Shown here: positions 38,433 to 47,158 of the stretch, piece after piece
How positions within the stretch are numbered: position 1 is the first letter of the stretch
Layout: every line of letters begins with the position of its first letter
From: Loktanella sp. PT4BL
Lineage (GTDB): Bacteria > Pseudomonadota > Alphaproteobacteria > Rhodobacterales > Rhodobacteraceae
Assembly: GCF_003201935.1 (NCBI RefSeq)
Contig: NZ_QJJL01000002.1
Coordinates: 434,001-498,000 of the forward strand
DNA: 64,000 nucleotides
Direction of reading: 5' to 3'
Program-made: the position numbers and the translations under genes
Notes under the pieces: model-generated
Seen by the model: only the letters and a program-made list of their open reading frames with translations
What the model was told of the DNA's origin: nothing
The model's database searches: none

Positions 38433-39647
38433 ATGATAATAGCTGATGACACGCGGGCCAAACGCAATGTGGCCGTTCTGGTGCTCGCCCAAGCCATTCT
38501 GGGTGCGCAACTTCCAATGATCTTTGTTGTGGGCGGACTTGTGGGCGGGCAATTGGCCTCGAACCCCTGCCTTGCCACACTGCCGATCTCGGTCATTGTC
38601 TTTGGATCCATGACCACAGCGCCGTGGATCAGCCCCTTGATGCAGCGTAACGGACGCCGCTTTGGCTTTTTTATCGGGGCCTTTGCGGGGGCAATGGGGG
38701 CAGCTGTCTCGGCTTACGGTCTCTACACCGGCTCATTCCTTATTCTGCTGGCTGGCTCATATCTCACCGGCATCTATATGTCCGCACAGGGCTTTTACCG
38801 CTTTGCCGCAACCGATACCGCCTCGGAGGCGTTCCGCCCTAAGGCGATCTCTTATGTCATGGCCGGCGGGCTTCTCTCGGCGGTGATCGGACCGCAACTC
38901 AACAAGCTGGTGCAGGACGCCTATGTGGTGCCCTTCCTTGGGACCTATATGGCCATCATTGTGCTGAACCTCGTGGGGATGCTCCTGTTTCTCTGGCTCG
39001 ACCTGCCCAAGGGGACCAGACGCGAGCCGGAAACCACAGCGGTGGTCGGGCGTTCGCGGCTGGAACTGCTGCGCGACCCGCGGGTGCTTGTGGCGATCAT
39101 CTGTGCAATGGTCTCCTATTCCTTGATGAACCTTGTCATGACCTCGACGCCTTTGGCGGTGGTGGGCTGTGGCTTTACCACAGATAACGCCAATGACATC
39201 GTCTCGGCCCATGTCTTGGCGATGTTCGCCCCCTCCTTCTTTACCGGCCACCTGATTGCGCGTTTCGGGGTCGAACGGATCGTCTCGCTCGGGCTGGTCA
39301 TTCTTGCTTTCGCCGGTGTCGTGGCCCTGTCCGGTGTCGCGCTGACCAATTTCTATATTGCGCTGATCCTGTTGGGGCTCGGCTGGAACTTCGGCTTTAT
39401 CGGGGCCACCACAATGTTGGCAGGTGCGCATCGTCCAGAAGAGCGCGGTGCAGTGCAAGGCATGAACGACATGATCGTCTTTGGTATGGTGACTGTGGCT
39501 TCGCTGGCCTCGGGCGGTTTGATGAACTGCTCGGGTGGCACGCCGGTTGAGGGCTGGAATGCGGTGAACCTTGCGATGGTTCCTTTCCTCGTGCTGGCTG
39601 GCGGCTCACTGATCTGGCTGGTGCGGCAACCCAGAATGGCGGTCTAG
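38433..39647 (+). CDS. MFS transporter
   Basis: From ATG 38433 the protein has 404 residues and about twelve hydrophobic segments in two blocks of six, with a cytoplasmic loop between (about residues 198-220, GTRREPETTAVVGRSRLE). Conserved MFS features include PMIFVVGGLVGGQLA in the first helices and MQRNGRRFGFFIGAFAG in loop 2-3. It resembles roseobacter permeases annotated only as MFS. It follows cobB by 45 bases on the same strand, which might suggest corrin-related transport, but no sequence feature supports a substrate. Two related palindromes end the unit. Confidence 0.85.
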   Translation: MIIADDTRAKRNVAVLVLAQAILGAQLPMIFVVGGLVGGQLASNPCLATLPISVIVFGSMTTAPWISPLMQRNGRRFGFFIGAFAGAMGAAVSAYGLYTGSFLILLAGSYLTGIYMSAQGFYRFAATDTASEAFRPKAISYVMAGGLLSAVIGPQLNKLVQDAYVVPFLGTYMAIIVLNLVGMLLFLWLDLPKGTRREPETTAVVGRSRLELLRDPRVLVAIICAMVSYSLMNLVMTSTPLAVVGCGFTTDNANDIVSAHVLAMFAPSFFTGHLIARFGVERIVSLGLVILAFAGVVALSGVALTNFYIALILLGLGWNFGFIGATTMLAGAHRPEERGAVQGMNDMIVFGMVTVASLASGGLMNCSGGTPVEGWNAVNLAMVPFLVLAGGSLIWLVRQPRMAV

Positions 39648-39650
39648 AGA

Positions 39651-39677
39651 CCAAGATTTTTCGACGAAAAATCTTGG
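39651..39677 (+). terminator. Perfect hairpin after the MFS gene
   Basis: CCAAGATTTTTCG (39651-39663) and CGAAAAATCTTGG (39665-39677) form a 13-bp stem about a single A. Poly-A and poly-T stretches inside the stem let it serve either strand. A smaller hairpin with the same TTTTCGACGAAAA core follows at 39687. Confidence 0.75.
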
Positions 39678-39686
39678 GGGAGCGCC

Positions 39687-39709
39687 AACAATTTTCGACG
39701 AAAATTGTT
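39687..39709 (-). terminator. Second hairpin with the same TTTTCGACGAAAA core
   Basis: AACAATTTTCG (39687-39697) and CGAAAATTGTT (39699-39709) form an 11-bp stem touching the stop codon of the convergent squalene-synthase-like gene. It shares its centre with the hairpin at 39651-39677 while the outer bases differ, so the core seems to be a recurrent element rather than a copy of the whole hairpin. Confidence 0.7.
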
Positions 39710-40476
39710 CAGTGCCACCAGCCGCGCAAGGTTACGTTGAGGAACCGCAAACTGTCGCGCGCAGGGTTCACATCAAGCGCATCCGTCACAACACGTGCCG
39801 GTTCACGCCGAACCTTTTGCAGAACAGGCCGCGCATGATAGCCCGCGATCAACGCAGCTCCCGCCGCCTTTGATACCGCACGCCTGTTCTTGCGCGCCTG
39901 TTCCATCCGCGCCTGTCCAGACTTGGCCAATTCAGCAATGGCCTTTTCAGTGTTGTCCGACAAAGGCTTGCGCCCTTGTGCGGTCAGCGCGGGGTAAGCC
40001 TGCAGAATATTCGCAACCCCCACGCCATAACCGAAATCACGCACGACCCCTTCGTCTGCCGCCCCCAAGAGGCGCGCCGCGGTCCACATCAGATGGGCCG
40101 AGGTGGCGTTGATGTATTCGTCAAAATGCGCACGGTCCTCGAAAGGCTCGGAATAGATATCCCACCGCCGCGCGGCGACCAAACCGTCCAGACAGCGCGC
40201 GCCTTCAGCGTCCAGACACCCTGCCAGCGCATCCACTACCTCATGGCGGCGTGGTGTCTTGCCGTCGGCAATCTCTTCCAGCGCATCGCGCCACCATTGC
40301 AGGCGCATTTCGGCGATCATCGCCTCCTGCGTCACCCAAGGGGCGCGCGCGATCTCGATGTTGAAAGCATAGAGCGGAAACAGGATCTTGCGCGCTGACA
40401 CGGGTGCTGTCATGGCCGCGCGAAAACGCAGCGGATCGGCCTTTTCAACCAGTGCAGCGCAGGCCTCAAAGCTCAT
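39709..40476 (-). CDS. Squalene/phytoene synthase family protein
   Basis: The 255-residue protein (ATG 40476, overlapping the cimA stop) matches the trans-isoprenyl-diphosphate synthase-like family: LYAFNIEIARAPWVTQEAMIAEMRLQWWRDALEEI carries the first helix pair, but the first DxxxD metal motif of true head-to-head synthases is replaced, and the second is weak (ADEGVVRDFGYGVG). This is the pattern of the NDUFAF6-like group, which in mitochondria helps complex I assembly, rather than of carotenoid enzymes. No crt or hpn genes are near. Function in bacteria is open. Confidence 0.75.
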   Translation of the reverse strand: MSFEACAALVEKADPLRFRAAMTAPVSARKILFPLYAFNIEIARAPWVTQEAMIAEMRLQWWRDALEEIADGKTPRRHEVVDALAGCLDAEGARCLDGLVAARRWDIYSEPFEDRAHFDEYINATSAHLMWTAARLLGAADEGVVRDFGYGVGVANILQAYPALTAQGRKPLSDNTEKAIAELAKSGQARMEQARKNRRAVSKAAGAALIAGYHARPVLQKVRREPARVVTDALDVNPARDSLRFLNVTLRGWWH

Positions 40477-42098
40477 GCATCTGCCTTTGCGCCGTCGCGG
40501 ATCAGCTTCCAATTGATCGCGTCAATCAGCGCATCAAAGGACGCGTCCACGATATTGGCGCTGACCCCTACCGTCGACCATGACCTGCCCTTGCCATCCT
40601 CGCTGTCGATGATGACGCGGGTCACAGCCTCGGTCCCGCCATTGGTGATACGCACTTTAAAATCAACAAGTTGCATATCATCAATGATGTCCTGATAAGG
40701 GCCGAGGTCCTTGGACAAAGCACGTGACAGCGCGTTTACGGGGCCTTGATCCGACCCGTCCGGCCCTTGGCTTTCACTGACGTTCAGCATCTTCTGGCCG
40801 CGTACCTTGGTGACAACAACCGCCTCGGAGATTGACACCATCTGGTTGCGCTTGTTCTTGCGCCGCTCGACGGTGACACGGTAGCGTTTGACCTCGAAGA
40901 AACGTGGCAAAGCGCCAAGTTCCTCACGCGCCAGCAGCTCGAAACTCGCCTGTGCGGTGTCATAGGAATAGCCCTGCGCCTCGCGTTCCTTGACCCGTTC
41001 GACAATCCGCGCCAAGGCGGGATCATCGGCTGCGACCTCAAGCCCTGCCTCCAGCAGACGCGCGCGCAGGTTGGACTGCCCCGCCTGGTTGGACATCGGC
41101 ACGATCCGCGTGTTGCCGACCAGCGCGGGGTCGACGTGTTCATAGGTGCTGGGATCCTTGGCAATGGCCGAGGCATGCAACCCCGATTTATGCGCAAAGG
41201 CCGAGGCACCGACGTATGGCGCTTGCTTGGCAGGCACGCGGTTGAGGATATCATCCAAAAGGCGCGACGCCCGACGCAGACCTTTCAGGGCCTCCGGCGA
41301 GACACCCGTTTCAAACCGGCTGGCAAAGGGCTCTTTCAGCAGCAGCGTTGGGATCAGCGTCGTCAGGTTCGCGTTCCCGCACCTCTCGCCCAAGCCATTG
41401 AGTGTCCCTTGGACCTGCCGCACACCAGCCAGCACAGCCGCCAGTGAATTTGCCACCGCATTTTCGGTGTCGTTGTGTGTATGGATTGCCAGATGATCGC
41501 CCGGAATTCCGCTGGCAATCACCTCGGTGACAATTTGCGACACCTCATGCGGCAGCACCCCGCCATTGGTATCGCAGAGCACAATCCAGCGCGCACCAGC
41601 CTTGTAGGCCGCATGCACGACCTGCAAGGCATAGTCCGGGTTCGCCTTGTAGCCATCAAAGAAATGCTCGGCGTCAAAGAGCCCCTCACGACCTTGCGCT
41701 GTGAGATGGGCTAAGCTCGCGGAGACGTTCTCGATGTTGTCCGCAAGGCTGATGCCAAGGGCGGTCGTCACATGGAAATCATGGGCCTTGCCCACCAGAC
41801 AGACCGCAGGCGTGCCCGCATTCATCACCGCCGCCAGCACATCGTCATTCTCGGCCGAGCGCCCGTTGCGCTTGGTCATGCCAAAGGCTGTAAAGGTGGC
41901 TTTGGTTTGCGGCGGATTGGCGAAAAAATCCGTATCGGTCGGGTTCGCCCCGGGCCAGCCACCTTCGATATAGTCGATCCCCAGACCATCGAGCACGGCC
42001 GCGATTTGGTGTTTTTCCGCGGCTGAAAACTGTACCCCTTGGGTCTGCGCCCCGTCGCGAAGGGTGGTGTCGAAGAGGTAAAGGCGTTCTTTGGCCAT
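40473..42098 (-). CDS. cimA: Citramalate synthase
   Basis: A LeuA-like homocitrate/isopropylmalate synthase-family enzyme that condenses pyruvate with acetyl-CoA to citramalate, a threonine-independent way to isoleucine. From ATG 42098 the 541-residue product has LFDTTLRDGAQTQGVQFS (about 8-25), AIHTHNDTENAVANSL with the metal His pair, and GLGERCGNANL. The C-terminal regulatory LeuA dimer domain (about 390-540) is present. TIGR00977-type members of this length are citramalate synthases; 2-isopropylmalate synthase is the alternative. The ATG overlaps the cysS stop (TGATG), and its own stop overlaps the next gene. Confidence 0.88.
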   Translation of the reverse strand: MAKERLYLFDTTLRDGAQTQGVQFSAAEKHQIAAVLDGLGIDYIEGGWPGANPTDTDFFANPPQTKATFTAFGMTKRNGRSAENDDVLAAVMNAGTPAVCLVGKAHDFHVTTALGISLADNIENVSASLAHLTAQGREGLFDAEHFFDGYKANPDYALQVVHAAYKAGARWIVLCDTNGGVLPHEVSQIVTEVIASGIPGDHLAIHTHNDTENAVANSLAAVLAGVRQVQGTLNGLGERCGNANLTTLIPTLLLKEPFASRFETGVSPEALKGLRRASRLLDDILNRVPAKQAPYVGASAFAHKSGLHASAIAKDPSTYEHVDPALVGNTRIVPMSNQAGQSNLRARLLEAGLEVAADDPALARIVERVKEREAQGYSYDTAQASFELLAREELGALPRFFEVKRYRVTVERRKNKRNQMVSISEAVVVTKVRGQKMLNVSESQGPDGSDQGPVNALSRALSKDLGPYQDIIDDMQLVDFKVRITNGGTEAVTRVIIDSEDGKGRSWSTVGVSANIVDASFDALIDAINWKLIRDGAKADA

Positions 42099-43531
42099 CA
42101 CAGCCCCTCCAGCTTGGCTGCGTCGAAATCAGGGCCCGGCGCCCATGTCGCCTGCCCGCCCACATCCGTGACCTGCACGCCAGCGGCATTGAGTATATCG
42201 CGCACCTCATCCGCACGCGCCCAATCCTTGGCGGCCCGCGCCGCCGCGCGCTCGGCCAGCAAAGCATCAACGCGCATGGCAATAGCGGGGGCGACACCAT
42301 CACCGGCCTCGCCGCCATCGAATTGTGGGATGTGGGCCCAGTCGTTCACCAGCCCCAGCATTTGAAGCCCGTAAGCAAAACCTGCCAGCGCCACCGGCGT
42401 TTTGCCCTTCGACAACACATGCAGCCGTGCCAATGCGCCCGAGGTATTCAGGTCATTGGCCAAAACACCGAGAAATTCGGCATCAGGCTGCCATTTGCCT
42501 TCGGCGCGCAGCGCAGCAATGAGTTCGGGGCCAAAACCATGCCCGTGCAGGATGCCGTACCATTTGCGCAAGGTGCCTTCGGCCTCGGCGCGGCGGGCCT
42601 CTGTCCAGTCCATCGTCTTGCTGTAATGCGTGCCCAGCATGACCAACCGGATCACCTCGCCCGGGATACCCTGGTCCAGCAGGTCGCGGATGGTAAAGAA
42701 ATTGCCCAAGGACTTGGACATCTTCTTGCCCTCCACCTGCAGCATCTCGTTATGGATCCAATAGCGGGCAAACTCACCCTGCGGATGGGCGCAGGCAGAT
42801 TGCGCGATCTCGTTTTCATGGTGCGGGAATTGCAGGTCGTTGCCACCGCCGTGAATGTCAAAGCTTTCGCCCAGCAATTCATGGCTCATGGCGGAACATT
42901 CGATATGCCAGCCGGGGCGGCCATAGCCCCATGGGCTGTCCCACCCCGGCACACCGTCACCCGAGGGCTTCCATAGCACAAAATCCATCGGATTGCGCTT
43001 GTAAGGGGCCACCTCGACCCGCGCACCGGCGATCATATCGTCGATCGACCGGCCAGAGAGTGCGCCATAAGCCTCATAGCTTTCCACCGCGAAAAGCACA
43101 TGCCCCTCGGCTTCATAGGCATGATCCTTGGTGATCAAGTCCTCAATCATCGCGATCATCTGCGGAATGTGATCCGTGGCGCGCGGCTCATGCGTGGGGC
43201 GTTGCAGACCCACGGCATCGAGATCATCGTGATACCACTGGATCGTCTCCGCCGTGATATCACCGATCGCACGGCCCGTTTCGGCCGCACGCGCGTTGAT
43301 CTTGTCATCCACATCCGTGAAATTGCGCACATAGGTGACGTGATCCGCGCCGTAAACCTCTTTGAGCAGCCGAAACAGCACATCAAACACCAGCGAGGGC
43401 CGCAAGTTCCCGATATGCGCGCGGTCATAGACCGTTGGCCCGCAGAGGTACAAACGCACGTTTTGCGGATCAATCGGGACAAAGTCCTCGCGGCGGCGGG
43501 TCTTTGTATTGTTCAAGCGGATCGTCGTCAT
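42098..43531 (-). CDS. cysS: Cysteinyl-tRNA synthetase
   Basis: Charges tRNA-Cys. The 477-residue class I synthetase has the zinc-binding [16 protein letters not shown] with the HIGN motif (about 30-45), the middle zinc ligands in [14 protein letters not shown] and HHENEIAQS, and the KMSKS loop in [11 protein letters not shown] (about 272-282). The C-terminal anticodon domain is complete. First gene of a tightly overlapped cysS-cimA-squalene-synthase-like unit. Confidence 0.96.
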   Translation of the reverse strand: MTTIRLNNTKTRRREDFVPIDPQNVRLYLCGPTVYDRAHIGNLRPSLVFDVLFRLLKEVYGADHVTYVRNFTDVDDKINARAAETGRAIGDITAETIQWYHDDLDAVGLQRPTHEPRATDHIPQMIAMIEDLITKDHAYEAEGHVLFAVESYEAYGALSGRSIDDMIAGARVEVAPYKRNPMDFVLWKPSGDGVPGWDSPWGYGRPGWHIECSAMSHELLGESFDIHGGGNDLQFPHHENEIAQSACAHPQGEFARYWIHNEMLQVEGKKMSKSLGNFFTIRDLLDQGIPGEVIRLVMLGTHYSKTMDWTEARRAEAEGTLRKWYGILHGHGFGPELIAALRAEGKWQPDAEFLGVLANDLNTSGALARLHVLSKGKTPVALAGFAYGLQMLGLVNDWAHIPQFDGGEAGDGVAPAIAMRVDALLAERAAARAAKDWARADEVRDILNAAGVQVTDVGGQATWAPGPDFDAAKLEGL

Positions 43532-43901
43532 AGGTGCCTCGCACGTGCGTTACGCCGCGGGCTTACCAAGTTCAGTTTTGTTTTGAAACGTGAAAGAGCA
43601 ACCCGCGACAGATGTCAGCAGATAATAATGCAGCAGGTAATGATGCAGTTACTCTTCATGGGGACGGGATAGCAGGTCACAACAACTGCGTCCACATGAA
43701 CTTGGATTGAGTGGGGAAGTCAGGTTTGAGCCCAGATGAACCGCACGTGCAAGACAACGCAAAACGCGTTCCGGTCAAAGTGGGAAGGACCGCGAAACCG
43801 TCGTCCCGAATGACCGTTAATTCCGCGTTCATGCAGTTTTTGCTAAAATTATATACGTCCAGCGTTTCTTGGGCGCGTTTAATAGTGCAAAGGGAAGTAA
43901 G
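43532..43901. other. Intergenic stretch without a supported gene
   Basis: The 370 bases between cysS and the small secreted-protein gene carry only a doubtful 64-codon frame from GTG 43711 with no ribosome-binding site. The last 80 bases turn AT-rich (TTTTTGCTAAAATTATATACG near 43837-43857), which could hold the promoter of the small gene at 43902. Confidence 0.5.
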
Positions 43902-44189
43902 ATGAATATCCTTAAAACTACGATGCTCAGCACGTTTACCGTCATGTCCCTGGGATTGGCCTCAGCCAGCTTCGCAGATGGTTGCCCCTGTCCGCCGCCG
44001 GAGGAACCGGAAGGCAGTAACCCCGGCAATGCCAAGCCTGTCGGCAACAGTCCTTGGGACGGCATTACGGGCAATAGCGGCAACAACAATCCGGGACCGC
44101 GTGCTGCGCCTATGGAAGGTCAGCGGACGGACAATCCGTTCGCGCAACCGGGCGACAAGGGCGACGGCCCGAGTTCTGCAAACAAATGA
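43902..44189 (+). CDS. Small secreted Pro/Gly/Asn-rich protein
   Basis: An AGGGAAG site precedes ATG 43902. The 95-residue product has a clear signal peptide (MNILKTTMLSTFTVMSLGLASASFA, cleavage near residue 25) and then a mature part starting DGCPCPPPEEPEG, with two close cysteines, followed by a low-complexity region rich in Gly, Asn, Pro and Asp (GNAKPVGN, GNSGNNNPGP). It looks disordered with a possible disulfide or metal-binding CPC head. No family is recognised. It is alone between cysS and the MmcQ-like gene. Confidence 0.7.
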   Translation: MNILKTTMLSTFTVMSLGLASASFADGCPCPPPEEPEGSNPGNAKPVGNSPWDGITGNSGNNNPGPRAAPMEGQRTDNPFAQPGDKGDGPSSANK

Positions 44190-44480
44190 TCAGCCGATGA
44201 GCCGTGCTTTGTGCGGTCAATCATTGTCAGACAAAGTGCGGACTTGAAGACGTCCCCCGTTATCCCGCTCGTCCAAGTGGGGTAACGGATCGTAGGAATT
44301 TTAACATTTAAGAACACGAACGCAGCACTTTCATGCGTGCTGTCAGCTTGAGTAGGCATGGTTTCTGTCCTTGGTGTCGCCGCGGGCTTTCAATCCAATC
44401 GTATTTCGCTTGCTGTGAAACGCGCAAAAGTGCCGCAAAGGACCCTTCCAAATCGCCCACATCTCGGGCATCCTCACACC

Positions 44481-44819
44481 ATGTCACGCACCCTCGTCAA
44501 CCAGATCTGCGTCGACCTGCCCGGTGCCACCGCCGCCGATCCCGCGACCGAGCTGGACAGCTGGAAGGTGGGCGGCAAGATGTTTGCCTGTTTCGGTGAC
44601 CGGATCGACGGTGTCTGCGTCAAAACAGACAGTGTGGACACCGCGGCCATGCTGATTGATGCAGGCGCTGCAACCAAGGCCCCCTATTTCCACAGAAGCT
44701 GGGTGCTGGTCAGTTTCGACAGCGCAGAAGATGAATTGCGCCATAGGATTGCCGTGTCATATGACATCATCTTCAAAGCGCTGCCAAAGAAGGTCCGAGA
44801 TGTAATCGGTCAGGCGTAG
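44481..44819 (+). CDS. MmcQ/YjbR family protein
   Basis: The 112-residue protein from ATG 44481 matches the small YjbR fold: an N-terminal helix MSRTLVNQICVDLPGA, the motif LDSWKVGGKMFACFGD (about 26-41), a VCVKTD strand and the C-terminal AVSYDIIFKALPKKVRDVI. The YjbR fold resembles double-wing DNA-binding proteins, but function is not known. The frame extends upstream to 44358 without support. Its last ten bases overlap the 3' end of the convergent VOC gene. Confidence 0.8.
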   Translation: MSRTLVNQICVDLPGATAADPATELDSWKVGGKMFACFGDRIDGVCVKTDSVDTAAMLIDAGAATKAPYFHRSWVLVSFDSAEDELRHRIAVSYDIIFKALPKKVRDVIGQA

Positions 44820-45199
44820 CTGACGACCTCGATCTCGATCCCGTCACTGTCGTGAAAATAGAACCGGCGACCGGGTTCATAATCGGCATGGCTGTGGGGG
44901 GTGAAACCCCGGGCCTTCACCTTCGCCTCAACCGCATCCAGATCATCCACAACGACACCCAGATGGTTCAACCCGCCGCGTGTCTGATAGCTTGCATCCG
45001 TTTTCGGCACTGTCTGGTCGGGTTGTGATCCTGCATAGACGGCGACATAGCTTTCGTCTGTCCCGACGTGGACGGTATATCCCGCTCCGTTCATGGCAGA
45101 CCCTTCCCAGCGGACGCGCCAGCCGAAAAGGTCCACCAGCATGGCCGCTGTTTGCCGCGGGTCCGACACGGTGACGTTGACATGTTCAAGCTGTGCCAT
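44810..45199 (-). CDS. VOC/glyoxalase family protein under SoxR context
   Basis: The 129-residue protein begins MAQLEHVNVTVSDPRQTA and has the paired beta-alpha-beta-beta-beta modules of the vicinal oxygen chelate fold, with His in LEHVNVTV, the Glu-like position in DESYVAVY, GLNHLGVVVDD in the second module and FYFHDSDGIEIEVVSY at the end. AAGGAGGGG precedes ATG 45199. It follows the small 58-residue gene by two bases, and both lie behind a SoxR box, so the enzyme probably handles an oxidant, quinone or reactive aldehyde. The exact chemistry is open. Confidence 0.82.
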   Translation of the reverse strand: MAQLEHVNVTVSDPRQTAAMLVDLFGWRVRWEGSAMNGAGYTVHVGTDESYVAVYAGSQPDQTVPKTDASYQTRGGLNHLGVVVDDLDAVEAKVKARGFTPHSHADYEPGRRFYFHDSDGIEIEVVSYA

Positions 45200-45201
45200 C
45201 T

Positions 45202-45378
45202 TCAGCCCCTCCTTTTGAGCGCCGCAATGACGCGGGCAATTGGGCCAGGTGCCGTACTGCGGGCAACAGCAAGGAAACAGCCACATTCAAGGTCATGCCC
45301 CCAGCCCAAGCCATCACGTTTCATGGCTGAAAGCGCCTCGGGGTCTGCGCAATAGCGCGCTGTGCGGTGGTTTGGCAT
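45202..45378 (-). CDS. 58-residue protein, first gene of SoxR-controlled unit
   Basis: ATG 45378 has GAGGAGAG at the right distance, which sets the start; the frame runs further to 45420. The product is small, basic and soluble (MPNHRTARYCADPEALSAMK, then a GWGHDLECGCFLAV block with two close Cys and a PIARVIAALKRRG end). I do not recognise a family. It is divergent from soxR across a perfect SoxR box and two bases before the VOC gene, so it is probably a redox-stress protein. The CGC pair could be redox active, which is inference. Confidence 0.65.
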   Translation of the reverse strand: MPNHRTARYCADPEALSAMKRDGLGWGHDLECGCFLAVARSTAPGPIARVIAALKRRG

Positions 45379-45422
45379 CAGTTCTCTCCTCTGTTCAATT
45401 GAGTGCGAATCTGTTTTCATTC

Positions 45423-45438
45423 CTCAAGTTAACTTGAG
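45423..45438. promoter_or_regulatory. SoxR box
   Basis: The perfect 16-base palindrome CTCAAGTTAACTTGAG matches the core of the E. coli soxS SoxR site as I remember it. It lies 17 bases before soxR and 44 bases before the divergent small gene, in the only gap between them. SoxR bound here would control both directions. Confidence 0.85.
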
Positions 45439-45455
45439 ATCAAGGATTAATTTTC

Positions 45456-45899
45456 ATGCCCCAGGGATTGACCATCGGAGACCTAGCCGCGCGGACCGGA
45501 TTGGCGGTGTCCGCCATCCGGTTCTATGAGACCCACGACATCGTCAACCCCCTGCGCAACAAGGGCGGTCATCGCCGCTACGGGCGGTCTGACATCCGGC
45601 GTTTGTCTTTTGTGATGGCCGCGCAAAAGCTGGGGTTCAGCCTGTCGGAAATCGCGCCCCATCTGCGTCGCCTCCCCGACCACAAAGCACCGTCCAAAGC
45701 CGACTGGACACGGATCAGTGCCGCCTTCCGCCACGATATCGACGCGCGTATCGCAGCATTGGAGGACCTGCGTGATAAGCTCGATGGCTGTATCGGCTGC
45801 GGCTGTCTGAGCCTGAAGTCCTGTGCGCTCTATAACCCTGCAGACGTGAAAGCGGCCGAAGGTGTCGGGCCGCGCAATCTCATCGCCACAACCACTTGA
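45456..45899 (+). CDS. soxR: Redox-sensing transcriptional regulator SoxR
   Basis: A MerR-family activator with a [2Fe-2S] cluster. The 147 residues begin with a MerR helix-turn-helix, LTIGDLAARTGLAVSAIRFYE (about 5-25) and HRRYGRSDIRRL, then the dimer helix, and the four-Cys cluster motif CIGCGCLSLKSC (about 112-123), the diagnostic C-x2-C-x-C-x5-C of SoxR. A perfect SoxR box lies just upstream. No soxS is present, as expected outside enterics, so SoxR probably acts directly on the adjacent small-protein/VOC operon. Confidence 0.95.
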   Translation: MPQGLTIGDLAARTGLAVSAIRFYETHDIVNPLRNKGGHRRYGRSDIRRLSFVMAAQKLGFSLSEIAPHLRRLPDHKAPSKADWTRISAAFRHDIDARIAALEDLRDKLDGCIGCGCLSLKSCALYNPADVKAAEGVGPRNLIATTT

Positions 45900-45932
45900 C
45901 TCTCCCCGTTGCAGGCGGTTCCTCTGCGCCCC

Positions 45933-47108
45933 ATGAAACTCTCGCATCGCATCACAAATATCACCGGCGGCGGCTCTGACGGCTGGGACGTCTTTTACAA
46001 AGCGCGGCGCATGATCGCAGAAGGCATTTCTGTCACGGAACTGACCATCGGCGAACATGATATCCGCACCAGCCCTGCCATTCTGGAGGCGATGAACAGG
46101 GCGGCCAAGGGCGGCCACACGGGCTATGCCATGGTTCCGGGCACACTTGCTTTGCGCAAATCGGTTGCCGCAAGGATTGCCGCGCGCACAGGCGTGCCCA
46201 CAACTGCGGAAAACATCCTGATCACACCGGGCGGACAGGCCGCGCTCTTTGCGGCCCATATGGCTGTCTGCGATCCCGGGGACACCGCGGTTTATATCGA
46301 TCCCTACTATGCCACCTACCCGGGCACGATCCGCGGCGCGGGAGCCGTGCCCAAAGCAATCGTGACAACACCGGACACCGCCTTTCAACCGACCGCTTCG
46401 GCGCTGCAAGAGGCGACGAAAGGTGCGGCCTCTTTGCTGGTCAACACCCCCAACAACCCCACAGGTGTTGTCTACGGGCAAGAGACACTCGCAGCCATTG
46501 CAGGGGCCTGCATCGCCAATGATCTGTGGCTGATCTCGGACGAGGTCTATGACACGCAGGTCTGGGAAGGCCGCCATGTCAGCCCCCGCAGCCTGCCCGG
46601 CATGGAAGAGCGCACGCTTGTCGTGGGATCCATGTCCAAAAGCCATGCCATGACCGGCAGTCGCGTAGGCTGGATCTGCGGCCCGACCGAGACGATCAGC
46701 CAGATTATCAACCTTGCCACACACACGACATATGGCGTGGCCGGTTTCATTCAGGACGCCGCAGATTTCGCATTGAATCAGGGTGATGCGGTGGAAGAAG
46801 AGGTCGCTGCCCCCTTCCGCCGCAGACGTGCGCTCACGATGCAGGCGCTCTCAGGCCAGAACGTGGTGCGCGCGGTGCCTGCACAGGGTGCGATGTATGT
46901 CATGCTTGACCTGCGTGCGACCGGCATGAGCGGTGAAGACTTCGCAAATGCGCTGCTTGATGCCGAACATATCGCAGTTATGCCCGGCGAAAGCTTTGGT
47001 GCGGCGGCGGCAGGCCATGTTCGGGTCGCCATGACGATTGCGGATGATCAATATCTGGATGCGCTCAAGCGCCTGATCCGTTTCGCCAGCGGCCTGGCTG
47101 CGCAATAG
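45933..47108 (+). CDS. Class I/II PLP aminotransferase
   Basis: The 391-residue enzyme (ATG 45933; a TTG at 45909 is less likely) has the AAT-I layout: YAMVPGTLALRKSVAARI, TPGGQAALFAAHMAV, LLVNTPNNPTGVVY (about 175-188), the SDEVYD Asp/Tyr pair, and the PLP lysine in VVGSMSKSHAMTGSRVGW. The C-terminal GHVRVAMT contains the substrate-binding Arg. Substrate is not assignable; aspartate or aromatic aminotransferases are likely. It lies downstream of soxR by 33 bases but probably reads on its own. Confidence 0.88.
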   Translation: MKLSHRITNITGGGSDGWDVFYKARRMIAEGISVTELTIGEHDIRTSPAILEAMNRAAKGGHTGYAMVPGTLALRKSVAARIAARTGVPTTAENILITPGGQAALFAAHMAVCDPGDTAVYIDPYYATYPGTIRGAGAVPKAIVTTPDTAFQPTASALQEATKGAASLLVNTPNNPTGVVYGQETLAAIAGACIANDLWLISDEVYDTQVWEGRHVSPRSLPGMEERTLVVGSMSKSHAMTGSRVGWICGPTETISQIINLATHTTYGVAGFIQDAADFALNQGDAVEEEVAAPFRRRRALTMQALSGQNVVRAVPAQGAMYVMLDLRATGMSGEDFANALLDAEHIAVMPGESFGAAAAGHVRVAMTIADDQYLDALKRLIRFASGLAAQ

Positions 47109-47158
47109 GCGCCCGATTTCAGGCGGCACTGCGGTATAGAATCGGGTAGCGTCGGGTC

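Noticed and set aside
43711-43905. 64-codon frame from GTG before the small secreted gene
   Set aside because: No ribosome-binding site and no recognisable protein features; overlaps the start of a better-supported gene.
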